Below the pieces are notes generated by a model. That model saw only the letters and a list, made by a program, of their open reading frames with translations. It did no database searches and was not told the DNA's origin. This document shows positions 38,882 through 51,839 of a DNA stretch of 64,000 nucleotides, piece after piece. The position numbers and the translations under genes were made by a program. The stretch spans positions 5,266,001 to 5,330,000 of the forward strand of contig NC_133027.1 in the NCBI RefSeq assembly GCF_048771995.1. The letters run 5' to 3'. Each line of letters begins with the position of its first letter. The first letter of the stretch is position 1. The stretch comes from Taeniopygia guttata. Its lineage: Eukaryota; Chordata; Aves; Passeriformes; Estrildidae.

Positions 38882-41757
38882 GCTTCTGTCAGAGGATGTC
38901 CCACTTCATTGTCTGCCTAAAGTGAATGTGAAACATGGGCTGTGGTGCTCCAGGGGCAGTAGCTGACATGAGGTAACTACCCACAATTAGGTCCTCTGAC
39001 AGACTCAGCTGGATCTGTGCCCCGATGAAAACTCTGGAAATTCATTGTTTTTTGTCATCATGGCCTGAACATAGATTTCTAAATAAAATGCATCAAAACC
39101 CATATTTGAACTTTTGTTTTGGCTGCAGACTTGCTAACAGTATCATAAACCAGTGTGTGAACTTTGGCTTGCCTTCAGTATCCTCGGTCAGTGATGTTGC
39201 TGGAGAAGAGAGATTATTGTGGTCTGGACTTAATCTGCCTCACATTCATCTCTGGAATCCAGTTTGCAGTTATCTTCCATAATGTGGGTTCAAAGCAACA
39301 CCTGTCTCCCTAGCAGGATTTAAAAGTGGAGTATCAAATAGCATTTCCCCCATTTTCCTAGCTGAGTGAAAAAAGCACATTGAAAAATAGCCAGATACTC
39401 ATCTCAAGGCAAAGTGTCCCTGTAACTGATTCCAGACCTGTGTGCTCTGCCTTTCCAGGGCTCCAGTTTCTACCTTTCCTTAACAACAAAAAATACCTGG
39501 TTCTGCTGATCTTGAAGACTTGCACTGACATTAGGAGTGAGATCAGACCCTAAAAAAGACTTCAAAGATACATTTGACACATATCTAAGCCAATGCAGCC
39601 CTGTATCTCCACTAAGTACATGCAATTGTCTCACCCTTTGAAAATTCCACACTAAGCACTTTTGAGACTAATAATTTTGAAGCAAAGGGGAGTAGTTGTG
39701 GATAGAAAAGAGGAGCTTCACTTTTTTGGTTGCATGAGTCATCTCCCCTCCAGCAAGTTTATTAGCTTTTTATGTATTTAAATGAGGTGGCTTTAAGCAA
39801 TTACTGATCCGGCAGGAATGTGATGCACACAGTAGGTGAAAAGGTAAAGAAGTGGGTATGGCACTGTTTTACAGCATCACTTCTGCTGCTGCTGTGATTA
39901 CTCATAGCGGGTTTGATTGTTTGCCAGTTGTTGGGGCGTGTTGTCTGGGTTTACTGTGATTCATTGAGAGATGCCTTAGTGTCAGGGTTAGAAAAGTCTT
40001 GCTTTCAAGTCAAAAGTTTTTCACAGATCAGATTAGACAGGATCTGCCTCATTTGATGACTTTCAGGTTTCCAAGTCACAACCGTGGTGCTGATGTGTTT
40101 GGATTCCTCAAGGATTCCTCAAAGGAAATGCAACTACGTCTTTTAGGATCATTTATGTGCATCAAAAGCATTTACAAATTGCAACACAAGGAAACACAGA
40201 CTATTTTGTTATTTATTCACTTCATACATCACATCTTTTGCCAAGTACATGCTACTGGTAAAGGCCTCACAGGATCAGACAGATGTGTATTAGGTTCCCC
40301 TCTTTTCCTCCCTCTCCTCTCCCCTCCCAGGACAGAAATGTGGGGTCTATTTTGTATAATTATCAGGCCAGTAGCATTTTTAAGTGTGTTACGCAGCTTA
40401 GGTGAGTCTGTGGCCCCAGTGAATACAATGGGAGGTTTGGCTTCAGCTTCAATGGAGCTGAGATTTCCTTTCCTCTCCTCTCCTGTCTGTATTTGATGAG
40501 CCTTTCTGTGAGGAAAAGAAAGAGACCCTCTTTTGAAAAATAGTCATGAATGCTTCATAAAGCTGAATGAGCCAGCCAGGATTACATTTTTAGCTCCACA
40601 GCCAGCAAAATCTATTCCAGAACTAATTCTGATTAAAAGAATCCACTGGTTGAACCTCAGACACAAAGGCACCCCTGGAATAATTCAACTGTATGATATA
40701 TTTATTTTTAAAAAAACCTAATTATTGCATTGATCTTTGTAATATCTCTCTCTTGTGTAAAACATTGATTTCAAAGCTGTCTCTCTCTTATCTATAATTG
40801 TTCATGCATTATCTTAGGGCTTGGGCAGGGCCATCACTGTAGCTGGGTCTTAATAAAAGAGTGAGTTTACTGACCACATTAATTAGGCTTCATGGCAGAC
40901 CATAAAATAACTATAAATAAAAGTTAAATTTTTCCTTAGATAGTGTTCCCCCACTTTTTTTCTTAATTCTGACTCAACCAAATCAATCTCTAGCACACAA
41001 TAGGCTTCTCCCTCTTTGATCTATGCTCCTACCAAGTGCTTCCAAGGGTCTGGGAAGAAGTAGGGTCTTTCATTAGAAAAGTGGAGAACACAGATATTTA
41101 CAAGACCCTGAACTCTGCAATTCATCTCCCAGTTCCAGCTGGTTTATTCAAAGATATTCTCACTTCAAACTGCTGCTTCCCCATCCTTAGCTCATGCTGG
41201 CTCCAACAGTGACTTTGAGGGGTTTTGTTCCCCATTTTGCTGGTGTTTTAGTTGAAGAGAGGTAGTGCTGATCATCTTGCTTCAAATTTAGAGGAAAACA
41301 AGACAAAACCAGGAACAGCAGTTTGGGGGAACACCCATGATATGTATTCACCTCACATAATAAATGGTTGGTTATTGCTTTAGAGGGCCCTGAGCAGTTT
41401 CTGTCCCTATTGCAACAGGTTTTAGTCACACAGCTGTGTCATTTCACTATGACAAAGTGCATCTCCCCCTTTCTGGGAGAGATGCCAAACTTTCAGCCCT
41501 GTCATGGATTGGAAGATCTGGACCTTTGGTCACACTTTTGCCAGTCCCAGAGATCAACCCCTCCAGCATCTCTGTGTTGCCTGGAAAACACCCAAATTCT
41601 GGTGAAGGCAGAATGTTTTGTCTCTGGCTTCTGCATGGTCCCTAGAGAGGAAGATGGGAGTATCTGGCCACTTTCTACCTCATGGAAGGATTATACAGCA
41701 AGGGAAAAAAAATGTTTTATGTATTTCATGCTTGCTGTGGTACATCCTATGGATTTT
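38882..41757. other. Intergenic DNA, no gene seen
   Basis: Mostly unique AT-rich sequence with a C/T-rich tract near 40300-40328. The stretch 40520-40930 is free of repeats and rich in homeodomain-type AATTA words. Confidence 0.55.
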
Positions 41758-42002
41758 ATAGAATCATAGAATCATTAAGGTTGGAAAAAACCTCTAAGGT
41801 CATCGAGTCCAACCTGCACCACAATCACGTTCACCACTAAACCATGTCCCACGGTGCTACATCCACACAATTTCTGAACACTTCCAGGGATGGTGGCTCC
41901 ATTGCTGCTCTGGGCAGCTTGTTCAGGTGTTTGACCGCCCTTGCTATGAAGAAATGTCTACTCTAAACCTCCCCTGTGGTGCAACATGAGGCCATTTTAT
42001 AT
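41758..42002 (-). repeat. CR1 LINE fragment (3' end)
   Basis: Reverse of a CR1 3' end with the intact tail 'atagaatcatagaatcatta', 'aggttggaaaaaacctctaa', 'accactaaaccatgtcccac' and 'cttccagggatggtggctcc'. Low divergence suggests a younger copy. Confidence 0.94.
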
Positions 42003-42569
42003 GCCGTTAATAATGGCAATGTTACCAAAGTCTAGGGAAAAAAAAGGGGTCCTTAAACCTACAATCAATATAAAATATCCCACCTAATCCTAAATCACAT
42101 TAAGCTGGGGGTGAACTTAATCATGTGGGCGAGGATAGAACAGTGAATTTGATTTCCTAGCAGGTCCTGTAATGTGTTGTTAGTAGCAGAACAAGCCCTC
42201 CAGCTCTGCATTTAACTTCCTTTCATTGCAGATGCCTTTTGGTTAACAGCAAGGATCTGATTTAATTTTACAGTTACCCGGTGACCACAGGACGGGGATT
42301 GTGCATCACCAGAGAATGCACAAACGTCTGCCTGCCTCCTCTTCTTCCAGCAGGAACGAGGCATGGCAGGAGCACAGCCAAGCCCATGTGGCTGTGACTG
42401 TAATTGAAAAAACTGCTGAATCAGCCAGAAGGACAAGGGTTCACAGAGGAACTTGGGCCAGGCAGACACATGGCCTTGGAAGCACCAAGCAAAATGTGAC
42501 CACAAATAGTGCCATGGCCAGGAGAGGTTGGGAGAAGTCAGCTGGGTGGGAGGCACCTTTCTACCCACG

Positions 42570-42835
42570 AGGACAGTGGTTTACATCTTCTTCAGAAGAG
42601 GAAGAGGAGGGGCAGGCCCTGATTTCCTCACTGGTGACCAGTGACAGGACCTGAGGGAATGGCCTGAAGCTGTGTGAGAGGAGGTTTAGGTTGGATATTA
42701 GGAGAAGGTTCCGCACTCAGAGGGTGGCTGGGCACTGAACAGGCTCCCCAGGGAAGCGGTCACAGCGCCAAACCTGACAGAATTCAAGGAACATTTGGAC
42801 AGTGCTCTCAGGCACAGGGTGGGCTCCATACCCAG
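42570..42835 (+). repeat. CR1 LINE fragment lacking its 3' end
   Basis: Forward CR1: 'ggcaggccctgatttcctca', 'ggatattaggagaaggttcc', 'gcactgaacaggctccccag', 'ctctcaggcacagggtgg'. The sequence then departs from CR1. It belongs to the same subfamily as the copy at 43575. Confidence 0.88.
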
Positions 42836-43574
42836 AGTCAGGCAACTGCTTCAGAAGGCAGTCAGCAGCATGGATCAGCCTTTCCCCACCCATCCCCTTG
42901 GTTTGGGGAGCAGGAGCCCAGGAACAGCTGCACAGTGGCTGAGAGCCTGTCACAGCACACAGCTGGAAGCAGTTTTCCTGCAGAGGCTGAGCACAGCTTC
43001 CAAGCCCCAGGGTGGAAGGAGGATACTGCAGGGAAGCAGGGCAAGGCGGAGGAAGGGAGGGAGACAAGAAGCTGTAATGAAGTGCACACATGTGCATGTG
43101 TGAAGGAACGACCTGACACGCAAGACGTGTGCCAGCAAAATTTAAAAAAAATAATAAAAGTGAGTCCTGATACTTCTCTGCTCATGTAACACGTGCAGGG
43201 CTGACCTCAGATGCCTTCTGTCTGGCATCACCACACTCCCAGAGATGATGGGACTCAGGTGACGTGTTTGGTCTTTGGCCATCTCTGCCTCAAGCTCTTC
43301 AACAGAGAACTTGACCCAATAAAAAACAAGGGAAGGGACAAGCACAGCTGGAAGAGAATCCTCATCATAACTCTCTGCTGCTGAGCACTGCCTGGACCAG
43401 GAGCTGCCTGATTCTGCACTGTAGCAACAAGGCACTCAACTTCTCTTCACCCCTTCCCAGGCCAGACAGACAAGAGCACTTGAAGAAAGAGGTTGGAAGA
43501 CTTCAGTCAGATTTGTCTCTGTTTATTAGATCCAGTCACTGTTAAATGAAAAATATTTGAGCAGTCCTCGAGCC

Positions 43575-44074
43575 TGGGTGTGGAGTCCAGAGCTGCTCCC
43601 TGCTTGCTGGCTGTTCCTCTGAGGTCACAGGCAGCTCTGTGCAGGACATGGCCGTGTCTGGAACAGCTGAGGTCACTTGGCCTATTCAGCCCTGGGAAGA
43701 GGAGATTGAGGGGAGACCTCATTGCAGTTACAAGTTCCTCAGGAGGGGAAGAGGAAGGGCAGGCACTGATCTTTTCTCTGTGGTGAACACTGACAAGACC
43801 CCGAGAGAATGGCCTGAAGCTGAGTAAGGGGAGGTTTAGTCTGGACATTAGGAAAAGGTTCTTCATCCAGAGGGTGGCTGGGCACTGAACAGGCTCCCCA
43901 GGGCGTGGTCACAGCACCAAACCTGACAGAGCTCAAGGAGCATTTGGACAATTCTCTCAGGCACAGGATGGGATTGTTGGGTTGGTCTTGTTCAGGGACA
44001 AAAGCTGGACTCAAAGAACCTTGTGGGCCCCTTAGGATATTCCGTAATTCTATAATTCTATTATTCTGTGATCT
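43575..44074 (+). repeat. CR1 LINE fragment
   Basis: Forward CR1 with 'gaggagattgaggggagacc', 'acattaggaaaaggttcttc', 'gcactgaacaggctccccag', and a terminal run of ATTCTAT-type repeats ('aattctataattctattatt'), the classical CR1 3' octamer end. Confidence 0.93.
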
Positions 44075-44327
44075 GTGCCAGGAAACTGAACCACACCTAT
44101 CCCTGTCTCTTGTATTAATCATGTCCATGACCTTATTAAACTGGTTCTCCCAGCACGATAACTATGTCAGAAATTTGCCCTGGCACCTGCTAACATCTGA
44201 GGAAAGCCTAGGAATCCACGCTGGAAAGGGAGCACACAGCACAGACCCTGGGTCCAGCACACTGGTGACACATGTATGTCATGTTTATGTATTAAATGCT
44301 TATTATAGCACATCCTGTGGATTTTTA

Positions 44328-44870
44328 TAGAATCATAGAATCATTAAGGTTGGAAAAAACCTCTAAGATCATCAAGTCCAACCATCAACCCAGCACCACA
44401 ATAATGCTCACCACTAAACCATGTCCCACAGTGCCACTTCCACACAATTTCTGAAAACTTCCAGGGATAGTGGCTACACCACTGCCCTGGGCAGACTGTT
44501 CCAGTGTCTGACCATCCTTTCTATGAAGAAATTTTTCTAAAGGTCTAATCTAAACCTCCTGTGGTGCAGCTTGAGGACATTTCCTCTAGTCCTGTCCCTT
44601 GTTCCCTGTGAGCAGAGTCTGACTCCCAGAGTCTGCACCCTCCTGTCAGGAAGATGTAGAGGGTGAGAAGGTTCCCCCTGAGCCTCCTTCTATCCAGGCT
44701 GGGCCCCCCCAGCTCCCTCAGCTGCTCCTCCTCAGACCTGAGCTCCAGACCCTTCCCCAGCTCTCTTCCCTTCCCTGGACATGTTCCAGCCCCTCAATGT
44801 CTGTCTTATCATGAGGGGCCCAGAACTGGGCCCTGGATTTGAGATGTGGGCTCATTTACACTGGACAGCC
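44328..44870 (-). repeat. CR1 LINE fragment
   Basis: About 540 bp in reverse: 'atagaatcatagaatcatta', 'accatcaacccagcaccaca', 'taatctaaacctcctgtggt', 'agctccctcagctgctcctc', 'aagggg'-type ORF2 end and 'cccagaactgggccctggat'. Well preserved. Confidence 0.94.
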
Positions 44871-45793
44871 TCCCCTGAACCACGTCTGTTGTCCCTAAAG
44901 GCTGTGCCAGGCACGGGATTCCCTCGCTGTGCAAATGCCACAGAGGGACTGAAGATATTGTCAGGTCATTTCTCAAAATCATATCTCTTCTTCTACACTG
45001 AGGCTACAAAATGGCAAATAAGATGCAGGATTTGGCTTCACAGTGTTCACTGTTGTCATGACTCATGAGTTATTTTTATCTTTGCTGTAACAGAACAAAT
45101 GGCTGCAGTAATTAATCTCTCTCTGTTCTGACAATGGTCTGGCCAAAACACATGATGTTTATGCAGACAGTGTAAGAAGAGAAGCACAAAACATCATGTG
45201 TGTGAGTCAGTATTTTAAATATTTTCCTTAGGTTTGCTTTTTTACATGCTTTAAAATATGCCTATGTACTGCATTCTATGTATTAAATAAAGTTAAAAGG
45301 AGCAACAAGTGCTGTTGCACAGGTTAGCTGCACAGATATAAATCTCTGTTTTGAAGCTCAACCACATGTGAAACAATATCTAATCAAATCATGGCAACAG
45401 AAAAATTAATTTGAGTCTTTTCAAGGGGATCCAATCCCAGTGGAGGATTTTACTTTGCCAAGCTCCTTCCAACTTTATTGGATGATAATTATTTCTGTAG
45501 AAAGAAATGTTGCAATCAAACGCTCCCCCAACAGTACTTTTGTTTTCTGCAGAGCTGGTTGAGCAATGAAAAGATTTATTAGTGGAGAATGTATTAACGA
45601 GGAATTTGTGGAGAAACAACCAAAAAAACAGTGAGTGGAATTTCCACGAAATATCTCCAGGGTGTGAGTTTGCCAAGCACAGAGTTTGCAGATGCCCAGT
45701 GCTCCCTGTGGAGTAACAATAATACCCCAAACTCTGTAAACAAGTATTTTTACCACACAGAATGCCTAAAGGGGAATACCAGTTTACAGTAGT

Positions 45794-45905
45794 ATCACAG
45801 AATCACAGAGTGGTTTCAGCTGGAAGGGGCCTTAAAGATATCTTATTCCAACCCCTGCCATGGTTGCTCCAAGCCCTGTCCAACCTGCCCTTGAATAATC
45901 CAGAC
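45794..45905 (-). repeat. CR1 LINE fragment (3' end)
   Basis: 'atcacagaatcacagagtgg', 'cagctggaaggggccttaaa' and 'ctccaagccctgtccaacct' are the reverse of a CR1 3' end, with an internal loss after 'ccatgg'. Confidence 0.9.
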
Positions 45906-48900
45906 CTACAGAGCCCAAATCGACTGTGAGCCCAAAGGAGCAAGAACTTCATCTTCTGAGTTCAGGCTGCCCCTAATTGTTGGCTGAACTAAAAATCTGC
46001 TCATGCCATAAGCAGAAATTATGGTTTCTTGTCCCTTCCTATGAAGCTCCACATTCTCATGGTCAAGAGGATATGAGCCAGACAAGCCTTACACAGACTT
46101 ACACAAACACATGCTAAAATAAGAAATATCCATTTTCCATACCCATTATTCACTTATCATGTACTATCTGAACAGTCCTGACATCCTCCTATTTAATAGA
46201 TTTTTCATTGCTGTGATTCATTAAATAAGACAATAATTAGCCTTGTCCTTAATCACTCAAAGCCTGTTGCCCAATAAGACATTTGTATAATACCATCATT
46301 TTTGAGATCTCGGGGGAAAAAATCCTCCAAGTGTCTTGTAGCAGCAAATATGCTGCTTTTTCTTCCTTCAGACTTTGTAAAAGTGAAAGATTGTTTATGC
46401 CATTAATTAAGCCTTTCATTTTTTTTTATCAAATAAAATAATCTTTTCTGAAGTTTTTTTTCCCCACCTATGTGAAAAAAATGCAGGCTACATATCCAAG
46501 TCTTCCAGTGATGGGGTATTTGTATTTGTGTTGAAGATAAACAGTGACAAATTTATCTTCTTTCTAATTTACAGAGAGTTTGGACTGATGTATTTTCTGG
46601 ACTTTCATGGAACTGATGTGTTTGATAGAATTCAGGGGATATTTTTGAACCGTTAAAGGAAAATACACAAGTATTTCCTGAATTTGTTTCTTCTTATCCC
46701 AGAGTTTACACTAAGTATTCAGCAAAGGGAAGCAAAAGCTGAGCTTCAACCAAACCCAGACCAAAGCAGAGCTTCTGGTAGAAACCATGTTGGGATTAAA
46801 TGATTTCCTTTGGTTTCCATCCAAATCCAAGCTGAATGTGGATTTCTGGGTTGAGTTTCACTTTGAATTTTTGGTTTTATTCAGTTATGAAGAATTAAGT
46901 GAAACTTGGGAGGTTCAAACCCTCATTGAATGATCCTGAAAAACGATCTGCAAAACCCCTTGCTATGGAGTCCAATTTCATACCTTTGATCTCTGTGGAT
47001 GCTGGGAGCAGCACCAGTGTCTCTTCCAACCTATAAAAGACAGACAAGTGAAGCCACTACATTTGTTTTAATATGGAGTTGTTCAAGAGACAATATCCAA
47101 TCTCAGTCATCACCCTGGCCCAGCTGGAAAGCAGGAAATCCCAGAATCTGCCCTTCTCCCAGACAAGGTCCATCAAAGCCATGAGGTACCACCCTGAGCA
47201 AGGCAAGAGCCTCCCGAGAAATACAGAGAGGAGCACAGCTAAGAGTCTTACTGATTTTTTTCCCTGGAAAGAGGAAAGAATTTACCATCCTCAGCTCCCA
47301 GCTTGTGCTGGAATCACAGGCAGTGCTCTTTGGGCTCCCCATCATGGTCAGGATGATCCATGAGCTCCCATTTAAGTGGTGTAGCTGTCACTGAGCAGCA
47401 CATCGCACGCGACAGGAGTAAAAGCGGAACCACTGAGGTGGTGGCCATCCAATAATGAACATTTTACTTCTGCTTATCCACCCAGCTACACTCAGGGGAG
47501 TAATCCCATGTGTGCTAGCTTTGGTAGGAGAGATGGTACAAGAACTTCCTGCCCCCACCATTTTTAATGGGAGTCATTTCCATGATCTGATGTCAGTCGT
47601 GACCCACATGAGGTGGTATGATGAAACTGGGGATGGGGGTAATTGCATCTCAGGCTGAGAATCTTTTTGGGGAAAAAGAAGCCTTTGAAGCTACTGTCTC
47701 TCCTAAAATATCCTCAGGTACTCCCGTTGGACCCTCCTTATGGATGTGTGACACATGTCTCCTGCTTAAGTCATCTTTATGGAGCACGTATTTCCTGCTC
47801 CCTCATGTTTTTTCTTCTCCCCCTTCAAATACTTCCTGCCTTTGGCTGTCTGTGACTGAACTCCCTGGAGCCTTAATAGTCTTGGAATCGCTCCACTTCT
47901 ATAACTTGATTTTACTATTTAGGAGAAAGTTTGATTCATCCTCCCCAAACCAGAAAGAGAATAAAGGGGGGGAAAAATCCTGTTCATCCACCAGCAAAGG
48001 GGCAAGATACAAAAAGACGAGATTATTCTCCTTCATCTATTCCTGGCTTTGGAGAGCATTTCATTTCACTGTCTGCACAGGCCTTTGTAGCCACCATCTG
48101 ATTGAGCATTACTTATACTGCATATTATAGGCACTAATGAGAAAATGATTCTAAATTGCCCCTAGGGATGGTTATGATTAAACTATTTGCCTTTGCTTCC
48201 TCTAGTAAATTAAAGCAACCAAAAGAAAGAGAGAAAAAAAAAATAGGCTTAATCTGGAAAGCAGTCAGAATAATGGTTTGGTAAAGTTTCTGAATTCCTA
48301 GGAACATTTTTACCCCTAACCTGGCGATGGGCTGCGTATTTCATGCTGCAATTTGAAGCTAAAGCTGTGACAAGTATGTGACACAGGGAGGCATTTTGGA
48401 GGCCTGAACTGGGCATGATTTTCTGTGTTGTCAACCAGCTCGAAGCCCTGATCAGCTTTAATTGCAGCCAACTGAAGCCACTAAACCCCTCTCTGCCACT
48501 GAGGAGCTCCTCCAAGGCGTCAGGCGTCTGTCTCTTAAAAAGAGCATTTCAGAGCCTCATATACTCGGAGCCTCATTCAGATGTTTTATTTAAACTATTA
48601 AATCTTTTGAGCTTAGGATGAATAAACAAGTCCCTGAAATGCAATCCATTCTTGCTGGTCAGGGTTTTGCAAGTGTTTTTCACAGGGAAGAAACAAAATG
48701 TCATTTGTGTTTCCTTTGGCTATTTGAAGCACGGTGGGGTTTGGGGAGCCGCGTTCCATTAGATGTGCCTGGGCCTGTGTGTACTCATGCACTGGGGTTT
48801 CAGTGAGACTTTTATCTGTGATGGTCCATGGCTGTTGAATTACCTGATGAATTAATTAAATGTGTGAAAACTCTGTGAGGCGAAATGCCAGGTCACACAT

Positions 48901-50024
48901 CTTCTGCTTAAGCACTGGTTCAAATATTGGCACTGGTGGGCCCCAAACAGGAGCCCATGCCTCTCTGGTGGTCCCCAAGTCTCTGCAAGGTGGTCCCCAC
49001 CATCTTCACACTCTCTAACCCGGACAGTCTCACTTCCATCACCCAACCCAACATGTTGGAGTCAATTACTCCTTGTGGTTTGTGGCTTTGTGGGTTTGTG
49101 GGTTTGTGGGTTTGGTACCAGTGACTGGGAAAAACCCTGAGCTGACCTGTCTGCCAACACCCCAAAGCACCTCAGATTCTGTGCTACAACCTGAGACATG
49201 CAGAGCCCTGACAGGTGCCTTGGGGTTTCCTCAAAAGATAACAAGGTGTAAAGCTTAAACGCCAAACAGAGCAACCAAATGCTGCATTGTTGAGTTTTAC
49301 TGTAGAGCTACCAATGATTCTACACCCCAGCTTTCAAGAGTGTGTCCTGGGTTTATTGTCTACATATCACAGGGACATGAAAGAAAATTATTGTGAGATT
49401 ATCTGCATGATACCTGAGGTCACATGGAACTTCAATAGCTTGAGATGAGAGGAACCTATTCTTCCTTTCCTCTGGCCACAAAGAAGGGATCACTGAGAAA
49501 TTCAGGTGCAGTTTTCTGCACCAGCAACCTCTGAAGCTGGAGGAGTTTTGCGGATAAGCTCCATTTTCCTGGGGTAATGGAGACAACTCCAGGCTCAAAG
49601 GTACTGAGGTCTAGGCAAGATCTTGGCCCAGTCTTTGTGTCAACACAAGCACGAGATGATCCCTAGTATTTGTATGCAGCTTAATTTGGGGTCCACACCA
49701 CTGTGCCCCATTCTGTGCCAAGATTATAGGTGTCTAATTAATTGGTTCCCTTGAAGCAAGACCTTTCTGTCCACACACAACCACTGGTGAGAGTGAAAAA
49801 ATCAAGCACAGCTTTGAAGGTTTTTTGGGAACACAAGTACCCAACCTACCTGCTCACAGTAGCCAGGCTTTTCCTTTTAGAGGCTCTCTAAGGTGCTCCC
49901 CTTTAACTATCCAAAGAAATGTGGATCACGGTGGCATAAACATCTCAAATTTAGCCATTAGTTAGATGCCCAAATAAGACAGAATTTGGGCTGCCTGTCT
50001 TGCTCTAGTGCTTAATTAGCCCTC
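45906..50024. other. Intergenic DNA, no gene seen
   Basis: About 4 kb without a recognisable interspersed repeat, apart from a small 8-bp tandem repeat at 49079-49115. The longest open frames, such as 47618-48130 on +, have no recognisable domain and do not look coding. Confidence 0.55.
49079..49115. repeat. (TTTGTGGG)n short tandem repeat
   Basis: About four and a half copies of an 8-bp unit, the first with one substitution. Confidence 0.85.
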
Positions 50025-50216
50025 AGGAGATGGTGAGACACTGGCACAGGTTGCTCAGAGAAGCTGTGGCTTCCACATCCCTGGAAATGTTCAAGGCAGG
50101 TTGTATGAGGCTTGGAAAAACCTGGGATAGTGGAAGGAGTCTCTGCCCATGGAAGAGGATTGGAAGGGGTTGATATTTCAAGTCCCTTCTAACCCAAAAC
50201 ATTTATGAGTTTATGC
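50025..50216 (+). repeat. CR1 LINE fragment
   Basis: Forward CR1 end: 'actggcacaggttgctcaga', 'tccacatccctggaaatgtt', 'cctgggatagtggaaggagt', 'tcaagtcccttctaacccaa'. Confidence 0.9.
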
Positions 50217-51624
50217 CTCTTGGTTAACATGGATAAAGTCTAATTTTATGTATTTGGCTGATAGAGGTATCTGCACCACCAGGTCACCCCTGTGGAGTCT
50301 GGACATGTGTGTTTCTGTTTCGAGTGCAGTGGGGTGGAATGAGAGAGAGGAGGAGACAAGACTCTTCTGGACATTGTCATAAGAACCCAGAACTGTCACT
50401 TCAATGTTCTGTCCCCTTGTGCAGAAGGATTTTGGCTTTGGTGGCAGAATTGTATTTCTAACTGACCCCAGGCTCAAACCTGAAGGCAGAAAGTTCTTTG
50501 TTTCCTCCACACACTGCTCCCTCCCTATAACTGGAAGGTTATGTGTTTCTTAGCTACTGGTCAGACTGGTGGTGCCTGCCAAGAAGCTTTCACGGAATTT
50601 CCTCACTATGTAACAAATTTATGAGTCATATGAAAATCTGGGAAATGATTCAACCAGCTGTCTTTCGTTGACTCAAAGATTTTTACAACACCTCGGTGCC
50701 TCATCTTTGATTTGAGCCAGCAGAATGGTTTATTGTAACATCAAATGGTCTTATTTTCACTGGAAGGATGCTTCCTACTACAAAAAAAAAAAAAATTATG
50801 TAAAGAAGAAAAAAACTGTAAAACTTTTGAAGGCAGTCTGTCATTAGGTGAGGGATGCACAGAGCAACTGTGGTCATTCATTATGAACTGATGAATGTGG
50901 CTGGATTGCTGCTTCTCTGCAGGATGGCTGTAAAGGTGGTTGTCACTGAGCAGAGTGCCTCAGCTGCCACAGGTACAGCCTCTCTGCATGGCAGAAATCA
51001 GACTTGCAGAAAATTATGTTCATATTTGGGTTCAATGGCTATTTCAGTGAATTTTAGCAAATCCTTACTGAGCAGCAGCACAGCTAAAGCCAGGGAATGT
51101 TATTCTTGTTAATGTAGCCTTTCCAGGTGGGAAAGGCAGGAAGTGGACCAGGACCTTACATCACCATGGAAGATGCTCACTGTAGGAGGCAGGCACAAAG
51201 AACATTCTTTCCATCTTCTTTTTTGGACAAAACCACTCAGAGCTGCTCTTTGCTGTGCTGGAATCGTTGGCATCCCTGAGCAGAGATGCAATGGGCAGCT
51301 CCATCTTACAGGTGATCCCGTGCTTTTTAAAAACCATATGGGTGGATAAATCCATGGCACTAGAGCTAATCAGTGAGTGGGAAGCAGAAGCAGAACAGAA
51401 GTGATTCTTCCAGTAAGAGTTAAATTGCTGCAAACAGAAGAAAAACTGGAATTTATTATTACAAAGCTAAACTGACACTCTACATAAAATATCCAAATGA
51501 ATTTAATTATTAAAACCATGTTTCCAGCATGAGTTTCCATGTCCATGAAAGCAATCCACCACACAAAGAACTGCTCCCAGTAGCCTCAAATCCTTTGTTT
51601 TAGACACTTAATTTCCCAGCCAAA

Positions 51625-51838
51625 ATCATAGAATTATTTGGGTTGTAAGGGACTTTAAAGATCATCCATTTTCAATCCCCTGCCCTGGGCAGGAACACCT
51701 TTCACTAGACCAGGTTGCTTAAAGCCTCATCCAACCTGGCCTTGGACATTTCCAGGGATCCAGGGGCAGCCACAACTTCTTTGGACAATCTGCCAGGACC
51801 TCACCACCCTCACTTCCTAATGTCTAAGTCTAAATCTA
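51625..51838 (-). repeat. CR1 LINE fragment (3' end)
   Basis: 'atcatagaattatttgggtt', 'actagaccaggttgcttaaa', 'ggccttggacatttccaggg', 'aggacctcaccaccctcact' identify a reversed CR1 3' end. Confidence 0.92.
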
Positions 51839-51839
51839 C

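Noticed and set aside
41340-41757. Possible LTR-type element next to the CR1 at 41758
   Set aside because: No paired ends, no short inverted termini and no second copy could be made out; no retroviral remnant is supported anywhere in the window.
47618-48130. 170-codon open frame in the desert
   Set aside because: No domain, no promoter or splice context and no coding-like composition; length is within chance for this much sequence.
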